Notes under the pieces: generated by a model
The model's database searches: none
Seen by the model: the letters and a program-made list of their open reading frames with translations, nothing else
What the model was told of the DNA's origin: nothing
Position numbers and translations under genes: made by a program
Origin: Austropuccinia psidii
Taxonomy: Eukaryota; Basidiomycota; Pucciniomycetes; Pucciniales; Sphaerophragmiaceae
DNA length: 64,000 bases
Assembly (NCBI GenBank): GCA_023105745.1
Contig: JALGQZ010000009.1
Location: 5,620,937 to 5,684,936, forward strand
Reading direction: 5' to 3'
Part shown: one piece after another, positions 1 through 10,800 of the stretch
Numbering within the stretch: position 1 is the stretch's first letter
Layout of the letters: each line of letters starts with the position of its first letter

Positions 1-1
1 T

Positions 2-3000
2 GGTGGATACAAGAACTAGGTCCCCCACTTTGAAATCTGGAGTTGCATGAGATTTATCCCATTTGTCTTTAGCATATGCAAAAGAGTCCTCCATGCATCT
101 TACTGCATGCTTTCTAGCTTTGTCTAGCATTCCTTTGAAGCTAGCAGCTGTGGGATGTATTTCAATTAAGTCTTTCCTCAAGGAGTCTTGGGGTAACTTG
201 GGGTTCCATCCTTTTTCTAGAATAGCAGGAGTCTGATTGGTACTAGCATGGATTGATGTTTTATATGCTAATTCCAGTGCTGGTAACAGAGTACACCAAT
301 CATGGGTAAATCCATCACAATCTTTGAATTCAAGGCCATATGCACAAAATCTTCTCACCATGTCCTCTAAGGTTTGGATCATTCTTTCAGCCAGGCCATC
401 AGTTTGTGGGTGGTAGGCTGTAGAGAAAGACAGTTTAGTGCCAAATAATTGGTGAAGATTTGTCCATAGTGCTGAAGTGAATTTGGGATCTCTATCACTG
501 ATGATATTTGTAAATATCCCAGTCCATGACACTACTCTATTCCATATCAGAAGAGCTGTATCCATGGCTGTATCATCTTTGTGACATGGTAAAAAGATTG
601 GAGTTTTACTGAATCTGTCCACAATTACTAGGCAAGCATTATAGCTCCTGTCTCCTCCTGGTGGTAGGCCAGTTACCCAATCCATATGGAAAATTTCCCA
701 AGGTCTGTTTGGTTCTTGGATTTTCATCATATTTCCAAGTCTTTTGCCAGTGGATTTATTTGCCTTTTGGCATCTGTCACAGGTTTTGCAATACTCTGCA
801 ACATCTTTTTGCCACATTGGCCACCATATGCAGGTCTTCACTTTCTCTCTTGTTCTGTCTTCAGAAAGATGTCCTGAAAAGGGACTATCATGGCATTCTT
901 TCAGTACAAGATTGATTAATGACCTGTCTACAACTGTCATGACACATGTGTGCTTGGTTCTGTGGTAAATTATACCATCCAGTAGGTGAAATCTTCCTTC
1001 ATTATAAGATTTTCTCCATACTTCATCCAAGGCATGTATTAGAGAGTTGTCTTTACAGTCTTTGTTAAGTAATTGGCATAAGATGCTACAATTCTTATCT
1101 TGAGTGTAACTATTTCTGACTTCTTCAAAGAAGGTGGTGTTCAAGTCTGTAACACTTATTCCTTCTATTGGAATTTGTGGTGAAGCTTCTTCTGGAACAT
1201 AAGCAGGATTATCAATGTTATTTGGTAATGGCCATCTGCTTAGTCCATCTGCATTCTTATGAATATTCCCATCCTTATGAACAATAGTCATATTGCCTCT
1301 GTATTCTTGTATGGCTATTTGCCATCTGAGCATGTGTCTGTTAGGTGTTTTCATGTTCAAAAGTGATTTCACAGCTGTACAATCTGTTATTACTTCAAAA
1401 ACACATCCCTCTAAGAAATAGTTCAATTTCTCCAAGGCCCAGACAAGGCATAGACATTCCATTTGACTTGCTCCATATCTGGCTTCAGTTGGTTTGATTT
1501 GCCTGGATATGAAACATATTGGTCCTTCTACAGGTTTGTCATTTATGATCTGAACTTGGTGAAGTGCAGCACCTAGTCCATCCCCTGATGCATCAATATA
1601 CAGTTTGAAAGGCAATTTAAAGTCTGGCATCAGTGAGAGTGGAGCAGTGGTCAATGCTTCTCTTAGAGATTCAAAAGCTTTGACTCTGTCAACAGTCATC
1701 TCAAATACTGTGTCTTTGTCACACAACTTATAAAGTGGTCTTGCTATGGATGCAAAGTCTTTAATGTGTTGCCTGTAATATCCTGCAAAACCTAAGAATG
1801 ACTGAATTTCCTTCTTATTCTGAGGCATGGGTTCTAACAATACTGCTGCAACTTTGTTTTTATCAATTCCAAGGGACAAACCAGATACAACATGTCCTAG
1901 TGCCTTAAGTTCTTTAAATCCAAAATGACATTTCTTCAAGGAGATTTTCATGTTTACTGATTGGATTTTTGTCAAAACTCTTGATAATCTGTACATGTGC
2001 TCCTCCCAATTCTTTGAACAGATAATAATGTCATCAATGTAAATGATTAACCATCCCTCTGAGAGTTCTTCAGGGAAGATTTCATTCATCATTCTTTGGA
2101 AGTGTGAAGGTGCATTTTTGATACCAAAGGGCATCCTTAAGTATTCATACACTCCACAATGAACAATAATTCTCAAGTATTTTCTTGCTCTTGGTGTTAC
2201 CACATTTTGATGGAATCCTTTAAGGGCATCCATAGTGGTTATATACACTGCTTGAGATATTTGAGTAAGGGCAATTTGGATTTTTGGTATTGGGTATCTG
2301 TCTGGAACACTGTAAGTGTTCAGAGCTCTAAAGTCCCCAACCATTCTGGATTTTCCATTATGCCACGCCACTATAACTGGTGTAGTTATTTCTACTTCCT
2401 CATTGTGGCCTACTTTTCTTATTACACCAAGGTCTAGAAGTTCTTTGATATGAATTTCTAGAGCTTCTCTTGATTTTGGACTTGCTGGATAAGCAGGTCT
2501 TCTTAAGAGTGGTGGATAAGGTCTCTCAATGTTAAGAATGATGTCAACTTCATGACCAATAATTGCTCCCAGGGGTTCTTTGTCTGTAGCAAATGCTCCT
2601 CTGTGGTCATACAAAAGGGAAGAAAGTTCATTTTCTTGTTTATCAGTCAGATGAAGGCTTATTTCAGCCTCATTTAACTGTTCAGACTTGAATTTCTCTA
2701 ACTCTAAGTTAACTGGTGATACTTTGTTTACTGTAATTTGTCTCTTAAATGGTAAAAAGGCAAATTTCTGGCGCTTATTGTCCCCAATTGTAAAGTATCT
2801 GTCTTTGTTATTATGTAAATCTATTCCATACATGATTAAATAGTCATTTCCCAATATAAAATGGGTACTAGAGCAATTTTCCATAACAACAAATTCAACT
2901 GTGATCCTTAAATTCCCATTTATGTGTGGGAATATGACATTGGTCTCAAAGATTCCTAATGCTTTCATTGGGTTACTTGCACTGTTGAATTTTATACCAT

Positions 3001-5506
3001 CAATTGGTAACAATTGGTCTTCAAAATTTGGTACACAAGTCTTAAGAAAAGATTTTCCAACACAAGAGCAGAAGGCTCCTGGGTCAAGCAAAAGTTTAGT
3101 GGGCTTGTTGTCAATAACCACTTCTGTTATACAGGAGTTACCAGCTGTATAACCTTTTCCTCTGTTTGGTTTTGTCCTCATAAGTTGTGCATCTTGAACT
3201 TTTGATAAATCAACTTGACCATTGCTCAATTGTGGTAAGTGGGAATAAGATTCCATGATGTCAAAAGTGGCATTGATATTTTCTATATCTTTTGAAGATT
3301 CAGAAAATATGGATGACTTATCATCTGAATTGTCTTCAATTATGTCTTCTTTTTCAACCTCTGGTCCCTTTTCAATGTCAATTTCATTGATTTTCCCCCT
3401 TTTTGGACATGTATTGGCTAAATGGGTGGTGCTTTGGCAAATATGGCATTTCCTGACTGTATCTGCAGATTTATATTTAATATTACTAGAATTTTCTTTG
3501 GGGTTTTTGTCCACAGAATCTTTCCAAGGTGTATTAAACCTTGTTTTAAGATTCACCCTACTAGAACCAATTTTGGTTCTGGTGGTTACTTCTTCTAGTA
3601 TATTGATGATATCCTCTGCTGAAGATTGTTCAGTAGTCCTGCTTTTGACAGCATGCTCTAAGTCACCCCCACATTGTCTCAGAATTTTTCTATGGATCAT
3701 AAATTCTGACATGTCAGGATATAATGCTGTTAATCTGTCCTTCTGTTGGCAAAACCATGGTAAAGCTTTGTCTTTATCAGCATTAAATTTGGCAGATTCA
3801 AAGGCTGTTTCAACTTTAAACCTCCAAGCATCATTTGCCCATTTGTTGATGATTTGGGTTTTCCACCAAGTCCAACTCTGGTGTCCATGTGCTTGTCTTA
3901 TTTTGATGTACCATCTGTGAGCTGATCTGGTAAACAAGGTGTTAAGCCTGGCTGTTACCAATCTGTCTGGTAATTCAAAATTCTCTTTGATCATGTCAAT
4001 ACCTCTAATGAATTCCATATGGTCATACTCTCCTTCACCACTGAAGTGAGGCCATTCTTTAAGTTTTGGAACTTCTTTCAAGAGTGCTTGGCCCATTGAT
4101 GGTTCCAAGTTATGAAAAGAAGTGGATAATTCATTTTTTAATTGTGAATTATCAGGATCCAATACTTGTGGATTTGGAATTCTTGTGCCCTCATTTTGAT
4201 TTAGAGGTGTAGACATTCTTGGTAAGGTGTTCAGTATTTGTTCAATGTCATTCATTTTACTGTTGCTACACCTTTGGGAATTTCTGTATTCATGTTGGAA
4301 GCTTTGTATTAAATTTATTACTTCAATTTTATACATGTCTTCCTTATGTGTCAGTTCTTGCCATAACTCTGTCTGTCTTGTATTATCAGCAGTGACTTGA
4401 TTCAATTTCATTGATAATTTTGATACTTCTTCTTGTGAAGCATCAAAACACTTTTTCAAGGCAATGGTATATGTCTTTACTTCAGTAAATGAATTTGAAA
4501 TGTCATCAAGGACTTTCTTGTTATCTGTCTTGATAATATTTATGGCTTGTTTAATTCTTGTTTCAATTATGTCATCAATATTGAATTTAGAATATTTATC
4601 TGTTAATTCTTTAATAATGGCAGATTGTTCATTTATTTTATTGTTAGAAGAATTATCATTATTGGAATTTTTAATTGTTCTTAAAACTTTTTCAAAACAC
4701 ATAAGTGTTTCATTAATTTGGCACAGACTCAGGTTGTTTGTTTTAATGTTGTTACAAATGGTTTCATTTTTATCAGAAAGATGTTTTTTCACGTCATTTA
4801 TAGCATTATACAACTCTGGGATGGAATCAAATATGTCAGAAATCATTTCTGGAACCTTAATCTGGCTTCCTCCTTCTTCTGTAATTCCATCATGGTTCTG
4901 GCCATCTGAAATACATTTTCCATGGCATTCTGCTGAATCTTTGGGATTCTGTAGCCCTGGCTGTAAGGTTTTGGGGCTGGTGCCTTCCCTTTGCCCTTGT
5001 TTGGAGTTTGTGGCTGCTTTTTCACGTTGGAATTGCTGCTGCTGGCCACTGGGGCTGTTTTTGGCACTGGTTTGGCTGGTGGAGGGTTGTTTTTCCTCCA
5101 TTCTAGTGTCAAAAGCATCATGTTTTTCTTCTCCATCAATGGATGCCATCCATTGAGCAATTTGCAAGTGTTGGGATGGCCCAAGAATTTTCTTACTGTC
5201 AGGTAAGAATTCATGCAATTCTTCCACAGGTCTGCAAGGATCTGGTACTCCTTGAATTGAAGTGCATTGTTGTATGCACTGTGGATGGCTTTGTATATGT
5301 CCACAGAGGCTTGTTGTGGCGGTGTCAGCTCTTTTTGAAGGTAAAATAGTATTATCAGCTTCAGAATGACCCAATTTAGTTGTTTGGAAGTCATCAACTG
5401 ACCCTTTTCCTTCTGTACCTGGTTGGCTTCTGCCATAATCACGTCTATTACCTTTTTGGGAGCTGCTTGAGGGGTTGTAGCTGGCTCCTGACCTGGTTGA
5501 AGGCAT
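2..5506 (-). CDS. Gag-Pol polyprotein, family A (intact, cut by window edge)
   Basis: A single open frame runs from ATG 5506-5504 to the window edge, at least 1835 codons, with no stop seen on manual translation. It would supply capsid, protease, reverse transcriptase, RNase H and integrase for retrotransposition. Order by residue: low-complexity N-terminus (1-220), helical region and capsid-like domain (about 220-620), CX2CX4HX4C zinc knuckle (687-700), acidic linker, protease with D808 in a DPG motif instead of the usual D-S/T-G, RT with YIDD at 1156-1159, RNase H (about 1300-1420), and integrase with a zinc region near 1571 and catalytic D1609, D1671, E1707 (spacing DX61DX35E). Copy A3 shows that the missing C-terminus carries a chromodomain. 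Gag and Pol are fused without a stop, as in Tf1-like elements. The ATG is the first AUG after the LTR TATA region and lies inside predicted intron 2 of ORF1. Confidence 0.93.
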   Translation of the reverse strand, partial: MPSTRSGASYNPSSSSQKGNRRDYGRSQPGTEGKGSVDDFQTTKLGHSEADNTILPSKRADTATTSLCGHIQSHPQCIQQCTSIQGVPDPCRPVEELHEFLPDSKKILGPSQHLQIAQWMASIDGEEKHDAFDTRMEEKQPSTSQTSAKNSPSGQQQQFQREKAATNSKQGQREGTSPKTLQPGLQNPKDSAECHGKCISDGQNHDGITEEGGSQIKVPEMISDIFDSIPELYNAINDVKKHLSDKNETICNNIKTNNLSLCQINETLMCFEKVLRTIKNSNNDNSSNNKINEQSAIIKELTDKYSKFNIDDIIETRIKQAINIIKTDNKKVLDDISNSFTEVKTYTIALKKCFDASQEEVSKLSMKLNQVTADNTRQTELWQELTHKEDMYKIEVINLIQSFQHEYRNSQRCSNSKMNDIEQILNTLPRMSTPLNQNEGTRIPNPQVLDPDNSQLKNELSTSFHNLEPSMGQALLKEVPKLKEWPHFSGEGEYDHMEFIRGIDMIKENFELPDRLVTARLNTLFTRSAHRWYIKIRQAHGHQSWTWWKTQIINKWANDAWRFKVETAFESAKFNADKDKALPWFCQQKDRLTALYPDMSEFMIHRKILRQCGGDLEHAVKSRTTEQSSAEDIINILEEVTTRTKIGSSRVNLKTRFNTPWKDSVDKNPKENSSNIKYKSADTVRKCHICQSTTHLANTCPKRGKINEIDIEKGPEVEKEDIIEDNSDDKSSIFSESSKDIENINATFDIMESYSHLPQLSNGQVDLSKVQDAQLMRTKPNRGKGYTAGNSCITEVVIDNKPTKLLLDPGAFCSCVGKSFLKTCVPNFEDQLLPIDGIKFNSASNPMKALGIFETNVIFPHINGNLRITVEFVVMENCSSTHFILGNDYLIMYGIDLHNNKDRYFTIGDNKRQKFAFLPFKRQITVNKVSPVNLELEKFKSEQLNEAEISLHLTDKQENELSSLLYDHRGAFATDKEPLGAIIGHEVDIILNIERPYPPLLRRPAYPASPKSREALEIHIKELLDLGVIRKVGHNEEVEITTPVIVAWHNGKSRMVGDFRALNTYSVPDRYPIPKIQIALTQISQAVYITTMDALKGFHQNVVTPRARKYLRIIVHCGVYEYLRMPFGIKNAPSHFQRMMNEIFPEELSEGWLIIYIDDIIICSKNWEEHMYRLSRVLTKIQSVNMKISLKKCHFGFKELKALGHVVSGLSLGIDKNKVAAVLLEPMPQNKKEIQSFLGFAGYYRQHIKDFASIARPLYKLCDKDTVFEMTVDRVKAFESLREALTTAPLSLMPDFKLPFKLYIDASGDGLGAALHQVQIINDKPVEGPICFISRQIKPTEARYGASQMECLCLVWALEKLNYFLEGCVFEVITDCTAVKSLLNMKTPNRHMLRWQIAIQEYRGNMTIVHKDGNIHKNADGLSRWPLPNNIDNPAYVPEEASPQIPIEGISVTDLNTTFFEEVRNSYTQDKNCSILCQLLNKDCKDNSLIHALDEVWRKSYNEGRFHLLDGIIYHRTKHTCVMTVVDRSLINLVLKECHDSPFSGHLSEDRTREKVKTCIWWPMWQKDVAEYCKTCDRCQKANKSTGKRLGNMMKIQEPNRPWEIFHMDWVTGLPPGGDRSYNACLVIVDRFSKTPIFLPCHKDDTAMDTALLIWNRVVSWTGIFTNIISDRDPKFTSALWTNLHQLFGTKLSFSTAYHPQTDGLAERMIQTLEDMVRRFCAYGLEFKDCDGFTHDWCTLLPALELAYKTSIHASTNQTPAILEKGWNPKLPQDSLRKDLIEIHPTAASFKGMLDKARKHAVRCMEDSFAYAKDKWDKSHATPDFKVGDLVLVST

Positions 5507-5831
5507 AATTATGGTTAAAAAAGGCTTAAAATAGTATTTTTACGTCAAAAACTTACTATTGGCCAAATTCTTAGCCTTCTGAAGAGTATTAATTATGTCC
5601 AAGTTAATTAATTCAGAAGATATTGGTTCAGGTTGGTTATTTTGAGTCACAATAACAGTACTATTATGATCAGAATTAACAGTACTGGCAGGGATAATGC
5701 TGGTTACTGTTGAGGCTGTTTCAATGTTTTCTTGTCTTACCACGTTGTCAGACACTAAAATTAATGAAAAAGCCAATTAATTAAGTAAAAAAAGGTTATT
5801 TCAAAAAAGAAATAAAAATATAAGCCTCACT
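4843..5831 (-). CDS. Spliced accessory ORF1 overlapping gag (family A)
   Basis: This is a predicted 282-aa protein from three exons: the last base of a leader exon (A at 5831), 5754-5557, and 5492-4843 (stop TGA). The start codon forms only on splicing, as A joined to TG. Removing intron 2 (5556-5493) joins the two coding frames exactly, and total coding length is 849 nt, divisible by three. Exon 3 overlaps Gag-Pol by 650 nt in a different frame; Gag-Pol is read one base upstream (-1). The protein has an S/T/N-rich N-terminus, a central helical region with a GWHP motif, a proline/lysine-rich basic linker and a C-terminal M/L/K/E-rich helix. The central region resembles ORF1 of family B around GW-P, which argues for a real product. 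Its TGA overlaps an in-frame Gag-Pol ATG as ATGA (4846-4843). Function is unknown; RNA binding or a Gag-like role is only a guess from the basic linker. Confidence 0.65.
5493..5556 (-). other. Predicted intron 2 of ORF1, family A (64 nt), contains Gag-Pol AUG
   Basis: The donor is GTAAGT at 5556 and the acceptor CAACCAG ends at 5493. The intron is phase 1 and joins the exon frame before it to the overlapping ORF1 frame after it. The Gag-Pol ATG (5506-5504) lies inside it, so splicing would remove the Gag-Pol start. The family-B intron has the same phase and the same property. Confidence 0.65.
5755..5830 (-). other. Predicted intron 1 of ORF1, family A (76 nt)
   Basis: The donor is TTATAA|GTGAGG at 5830 and the acceptor ATTTTAG ends at 5755 after a T-rich tract. 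Splicing joins A to TG and creates the ORF1 start codon. The donor matches the one in the family-B leader (TTATAA|GTGAGT, 49325), and a recognisable version survives in decayed copy A4 near 18187. No RNA evidence is available here. Confidence 0.6.
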
Positions 5832-5959
5832 TATAATATGAAAAAAATTCTTTTTTATGGGTTTTTTTTTGAATTATAAGTATTTTTTATATGTTTTTAA
5901 ATTTTTCAATATAAGAAAAAGATTAAAAAAGAGTAAAAAAAATATGTCACAGGTAAAAT

Positions 5960-5979
5960 ATCACGGCTGGGCCCCCAAA
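5960..5979 (-). other. Primer-binding region of A1
   Basis: Immediately inside the 5' LTR the element strand reads TTTGGGGGCCCAGCC. Family B has TTTGGGGGCCTGGCC at the same place (49280-49294). The shared GGGGGCC core next to the LTR end is what a primer-binding site should look like. I cannot name the tRNA, and self-priming as in Tf1-like elements is not excluded. Confidence 0.55.
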
Positions 5980-7821
5980 TGTAAGGTGTGGATATGAAAC
6001 TTTGATTCAAAATCAAGTACTTTTCCTGTCCTCAAAATTTGTATAAGGTAAAAAATCAATTGAAAATAGTATGAAATATTATTTTTAAGAGAAAATACGC
6101 CAATTTTATTGTTTATAACTTTATTAGTATAAAACAATAATATTATAAAAATTTATTGTTTTACCAACAATAAAAATTTATCCAAAAAATACTCTACAAG
6201 AGATATTTTAAGGCTACAAAAGAAATTTCTTCAAGAGCAATTTCAATTGGAATTAATTGAGCAAATAACTGCAAGCAATTAATTAAAGAACAAAGTCTTT
6301 AAAAAGAATATTAAAGAGAAAACACGCCCAAAAGTGACCAGAGTGAATTTGGAAACAAAGTGACAAAGTTTACAGTGATGAAAGATGCTTTAATTCACTT
6401 TTGGGGTGGTTCAGGGGTAAAAATGATTATAAGAGTTACAAACAATGATTATAATGATTTTTTCACGTGGTTAAAAAGATTAAAATGATTTAAAAATGGT
6501 GGTTGGAATCTTTGATTGATTGGTTTAACAGTGTTTAAACTAATTAATAAAAGGAAAAGATTCTAACATGAAGAGAAAAGTGGGGCAAAGAAGACATTCT
6601 TTTATAGCCATCAATTCTCTTACTCCAAAAGTAAAATTTACTCTTGTCAGTCGTGAAAAACAGTCTGACAACAGAAAAGCCAATTATGGCATCATTGAAC
6701 CCTGGTTTAGACCAAAAAAGGGCTGGTTTAAGCCATTTTTAGCCATTTTTAGCCATTTTAGACCCTTAAATCAGCCATTACTATAGCAATACCAGGCCTA
6801 GAGCCCTCAAAACACGTCAGAATGTGTTTCAGAGACGTAGAAACCAGTTAAAACTGTTTTTACTATGATGGTTTTATCTTAAGGGTAGTTTTACCCTCTT
6901 GGCAACAGCTAAAACTACCCCAGTTGGTATCAAAACCTCATCATCAATTGAGTCCACAGACCCTGTAACTCAATTCCAGGCCAAAAGTGATGAACTTTTG
7001 CGTGAATTTTGACATCCCACGCCTGTCAGCAAGGATTTTGGGGGTCTAGCTCCCCCTTAGAGCTGGAGTTCCTTTTCCCCCCCCAAATTTAATCTTTCCA
7101 ATTTATTTTTCCTTTAATTCCTCATCATGTATTATACTCAGAATTTACATATGTAATTCAATTTAATTGTACAGTACAATACAGTAATAATTGACACCTC
7201 ATATGTAAATCAAAGTTCACTTATGTAATACACGCGCACATTTTGACATTTCAATTGAATTCAATTGAAAATACTTCAATTCCTCATAACTTCTAAACTA
7301 AACACAACACCTCAATTTTAACACAAAAATTGATGGTTAACACCACATGTGGTGTGAATTAAATTAAGGTTTTGAGGATTTTCAACTTTTTGTATTGAAA
7401 ATACTAAAAACTTAATTTAAGCTTATTTAGAGTTGAGTTACAAGAATTTCACTCAGAGGTGACCCCACCTGATTTTTTATGAGGAATCCAATGGTGAAAT
7501 AAATTTTATATGTTTATTTATTGGATAAAAAGTTATAATAAATTTTATTTAACTTTTTTCCAAGTTTATTTATTTTTTCATAATTTTGTTAAAATTTCAT
7601 TTTTACTTAATTTTTTCAAGTATAAATGTAATTTTATATTTACAAAATTTAATGTATTTTTATTTTTAAATTATAATTAATTTTTTATTTTTAATATAAT
7701 TTTTATATTCATATTTTGATTTTTATTTTAATAATATAAATAAATTTATTTTATTTATATTAATATGTTAATTTTGCATTTGTGGTCTTTTGGGTATATG
7801 AAATTACCTCTAAGGCTCACA
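5980..7821 (-). repeat. 5' LTR of A1 (1842 bp)
   Basis: It starts TGTAAGG at 5980 and ends CTCACA at 7821 in plus-strand coordinates. The same sequence, with mutations, occurs at 16409-18044 (opposite orientation) and in three pieces between 20588 and 26367 (same orientation); those alignments fix the ends. The U3 part (about 7821-6570) is very AT-rich near 7500-7780. Some CpGs are still present here, for example at 7231-7240. Confidence 0.9.
6599..6606 (-). promoter_or_regulatory. TATA box of the A1 LTR
   Basis: TATAAAAG reads on the minus strand in the middle of the LTR. A start site 25-35 nt downstream (about 6565-6575) would give a leader of about 1.06 kb before the Gag-Pol AUG. The last AUG before that leader is at 6569-6567, right at the expected start site. 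Confidence 0.6.
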
Positions 7822-10800
7822 TGTATGGTGCCTTGTTAAAATTTCCTTGTAAGAAAAATCAAAACTCAAAATGGAAGTTATTTTCATACACTTAGTTTAG
7901 CATCCATGTGGTTTATTAATCATGAGAAATTACAAAGGGAAATACAATCAAAATTTTCAAAGTTTATCTTTTAAAATAATAACATTGGTTTGAAGCTTTT
8001 AGTAACTATAATAAAGCTCTTAATTTGAGGCTTCAATTGATGTAAACAGAATTATAGTGAGATAAAGTTTTTGGAAGATTATTTGGCTTAATACTATAAG
8101 AGGTATATTCAGATATCTCCCAACTATGCAATGATTTTTTCCTCATCTCTCAAGATCCAATATGATATTTTAATTTAAAATTAAGATTATAATTAGGATA
8201 TCTAACTTATAAATGTCTTATCATTCTGTACCCCATTTATTTGTTTTAAACTGAATTTTTTGTCTCTTTAATGTTCAAAGTAAAAATTGCAAATGAAAAA
8301 ACTTAAAAAAAAACAATTAAAACACTTTTTCTTGAAAATTTAAGATAAGAGGATCAATTAAACTCACAAAATTAATGATAAAACTCAACTATGGCAAATG
8401 AGCTGTATTTCTATATAGCTTAAATTGAAATAATTTTATTTTTCTTTCTAATAAAATTACTGTAAGACCTTTTTTTTGAGTTTAATGAGTTTCTTTATTT
8501 ATTCTAGTTTGATTTTTTTAATTTAAATATAAACTTTTAATGAATCTTATTGAGCTTTATGATATCATTGTTTTTTGTTTTTTTCTGAGGTCTTACTAGT
8601 CTTGAAAATTTACAAATTTTTACATTATCAAATTTTTTGATTTTATATCTTGATCCTAAGGATTACTGTAGCATACCTGCAAAACCTGCTACTGTAAAAT
8701 TTTTGACGATTGTCAACAATTTCAAAGCAGTCACCTCTGTAATGCCTCCTCCATTGAAAATGATTAACAATTTTTACAATTTTTCTCCCTTTGAGACTTG
8801 ATTGTCAATATCAATCAGAATTTTGAATCCTTTTCCAGTCACAGAATTCACCTTATATACCCCACCACTTATTTTTCAAGAAAAAGAAATTTAAAATAAC
8901 CAAAATGAATTTTTTTTTCCTGTTTAAAGAAGAGAAATATTGGATTTCTTCATAGGAAAAATTTATGAGATTCATTAATGATAACAGAAATAATAAAATG
9001 AAATGAAAATAATGATAATAATGATATTGAGAAGATCCTGAACAATTAATGAGATATTCTGTATTTCTTCTATTTTTTTTCTTTCTGAAGAGGTCTATTC
9101 ATGCAAGAGGTTTGAAGTATTAATTTTACTTATTTATAAATTTAAGAAAACCAGTCATATAAAAAAGGAAAAATAAATTCTCCTTAAGATGAGAATTTAA
9201 TCAAGGGGAGGGTATTTTTCAAGACACTTTACAAAGAAAAAACATAAGGTCATATTACTATATGTCAGAAATAGGCAGGTATTTCAGTAAAATAAAGGTT
9301 TTAGTTTTTTGAGAACTTATAATTACTTATGAAAGACTTCAAAAGAACAATAAAAATGCTTAAAGTAAGAATATATATGTAGGGTAGTATTATTATAGCA
9401 TGCAATATCTGCATAAAGGTGAAAATAGAATGAAAAGCCTTTTCCATCAATCAAAGTATATGAAGATATCTCATATTGAAATAAATATGTATTTTATAGA
9501 ATAAAAAAATAATAATCCTGAGAATTACATCATATTCTAGTGGCTTGGAAGAGCCTGGAATATCAATGAACATTGGAATCCTGGTTATAACTTAATTCAG
9601 AGGAGGTATACAAGCTCATTCTATTCTGTGTCAAAGCCAATTTTTAAATGCAATGCCTGCTGTAATGTGCAGCCAATTTGCTCATGGTGATTGAGACTTC
9701 ACACAAAATGGTATGGACTACTAAAATACCATGAAAGTTTTTATAGAAAAAGAAAAAAAATTCTTAAATCCATATAGTTAAAGTTGAACTAGATTATATT
9801 TAAAACTATTATCAAAACAATAACTTACTTTCTGTATTTTTGCAGTAAGTATTAATAAAAAAAATCCAATTTAGCTACTATACTGGAGAAACTTTATTGA
9901 ATTAGAAAAATTACTTCCTTTTCTAAATATGACTCATTCATTTTAATCAGAAACCTCTTTCATAGATTTATGGAAGATGATTTAATGAGGAAGGAACAAT
10001 AGTCACAGTTATTGATAGATAAATATGGAGTTAATAATATAAAGAAAGTGATATATATATAAATAAATATATTTATTCTAAAAAGAATAATATTCTGAGG
10101 CTTAGTACTCACTATTCTTTATTTGATAAATCAATGATGCTCAAAAGGGTAGTAAATTGAACTTAACATTATGTATTAATTAATGAATAATAAGTGTAAT
10201 CTAACTATTGAAGTGGCCTTCTGAATTATTTCAAATTCCTTCATTAATTCCATGGGTATGCCAGTTCAAATAGCTTTTCATAATCCCTTTCGGAATCCAT
10301 TATTAAATACAATACGCCAAATACAAAATTGGTAAGCACATTAACGACTCAAAATAACTGTGTTTTCCATACGATATATAATCTGAAGAGATATAGTATT
10401 ATTTAAATGAAGTACGATTTACTTTTACAGCTATAGTTAATGAAAATTACTCAGATATTATAAATATATCTCCAAATTCATTTGAATGGGAATCAAGCCG
10501 ATGAGGTGGTAATTATGGAATAGATCATTTACCTATTTGATTTGAATAAAATAAAATAATTATCCAGTGATCCACATTTGAATTACAAAGGAATATTAGG
10601 TCCAATTAATAGAAAGGATCTTTCTAAGGGGACTAAATTACTATGAGGAAGGTTTGGGGTTATTCTCATTAAAGATATGCATAAAAAACAGTATTTAAAC
10701 CTTATACCAATTTTAAAAGATTGGGAAGTGCTCCCTTTTTCTTAAAAATTTATTAGAAGCTCTTATTTCTTTAATTGAGAGCTCTAACCAATTTTCTTCC

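Larger units (their letters stand above)
1..7821 (-). mobile_element. Family-A Ty3/Gypsy chromovirus A1 (5' part, young copy)
   Basis: This is the 5' part of an LTR retrotransposon on the minus strand. In its own direction it reads 5' LTR (7821-5980), primer-binding region, leader with two predicted introns, then Gag-Pol running off the window at base 1. The LTR is bounded by TG and CA. I found no stop codon in Gag-Pol, and the zinc knuckle, YIDD and DD35E motifs are intact. CpG sites survive in its LTR where the related copies A3 and A4 have TpG or CpA, which also suggests recent insertion. The 3' end and 3' LTR lie outside the window, so activity cannot be judged. Bases 7822-7826 (TGTAT) would be the right target-site copy. 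Confidence 0.93.

Noticed and set aside
3255..5156. Long plus-strand open frames (3255-3920, 4464-5156) over the A1 Gag-Pol
   Set aside because: They are antisense shadows of an uninterrupted minus-strand Gag-Pol with clear domains, and their translations resemble nothing.
4843..5442. Treating the 4843-5442 minus-strand frame as ordinary gag, with a -1 ribosomal frameshift into pol
   Set aside because: The Gag-Pol frame is already open upstream to ATG 5506, so no frameshift is needed. The alternate frame fits better as the last exon of ORF1.
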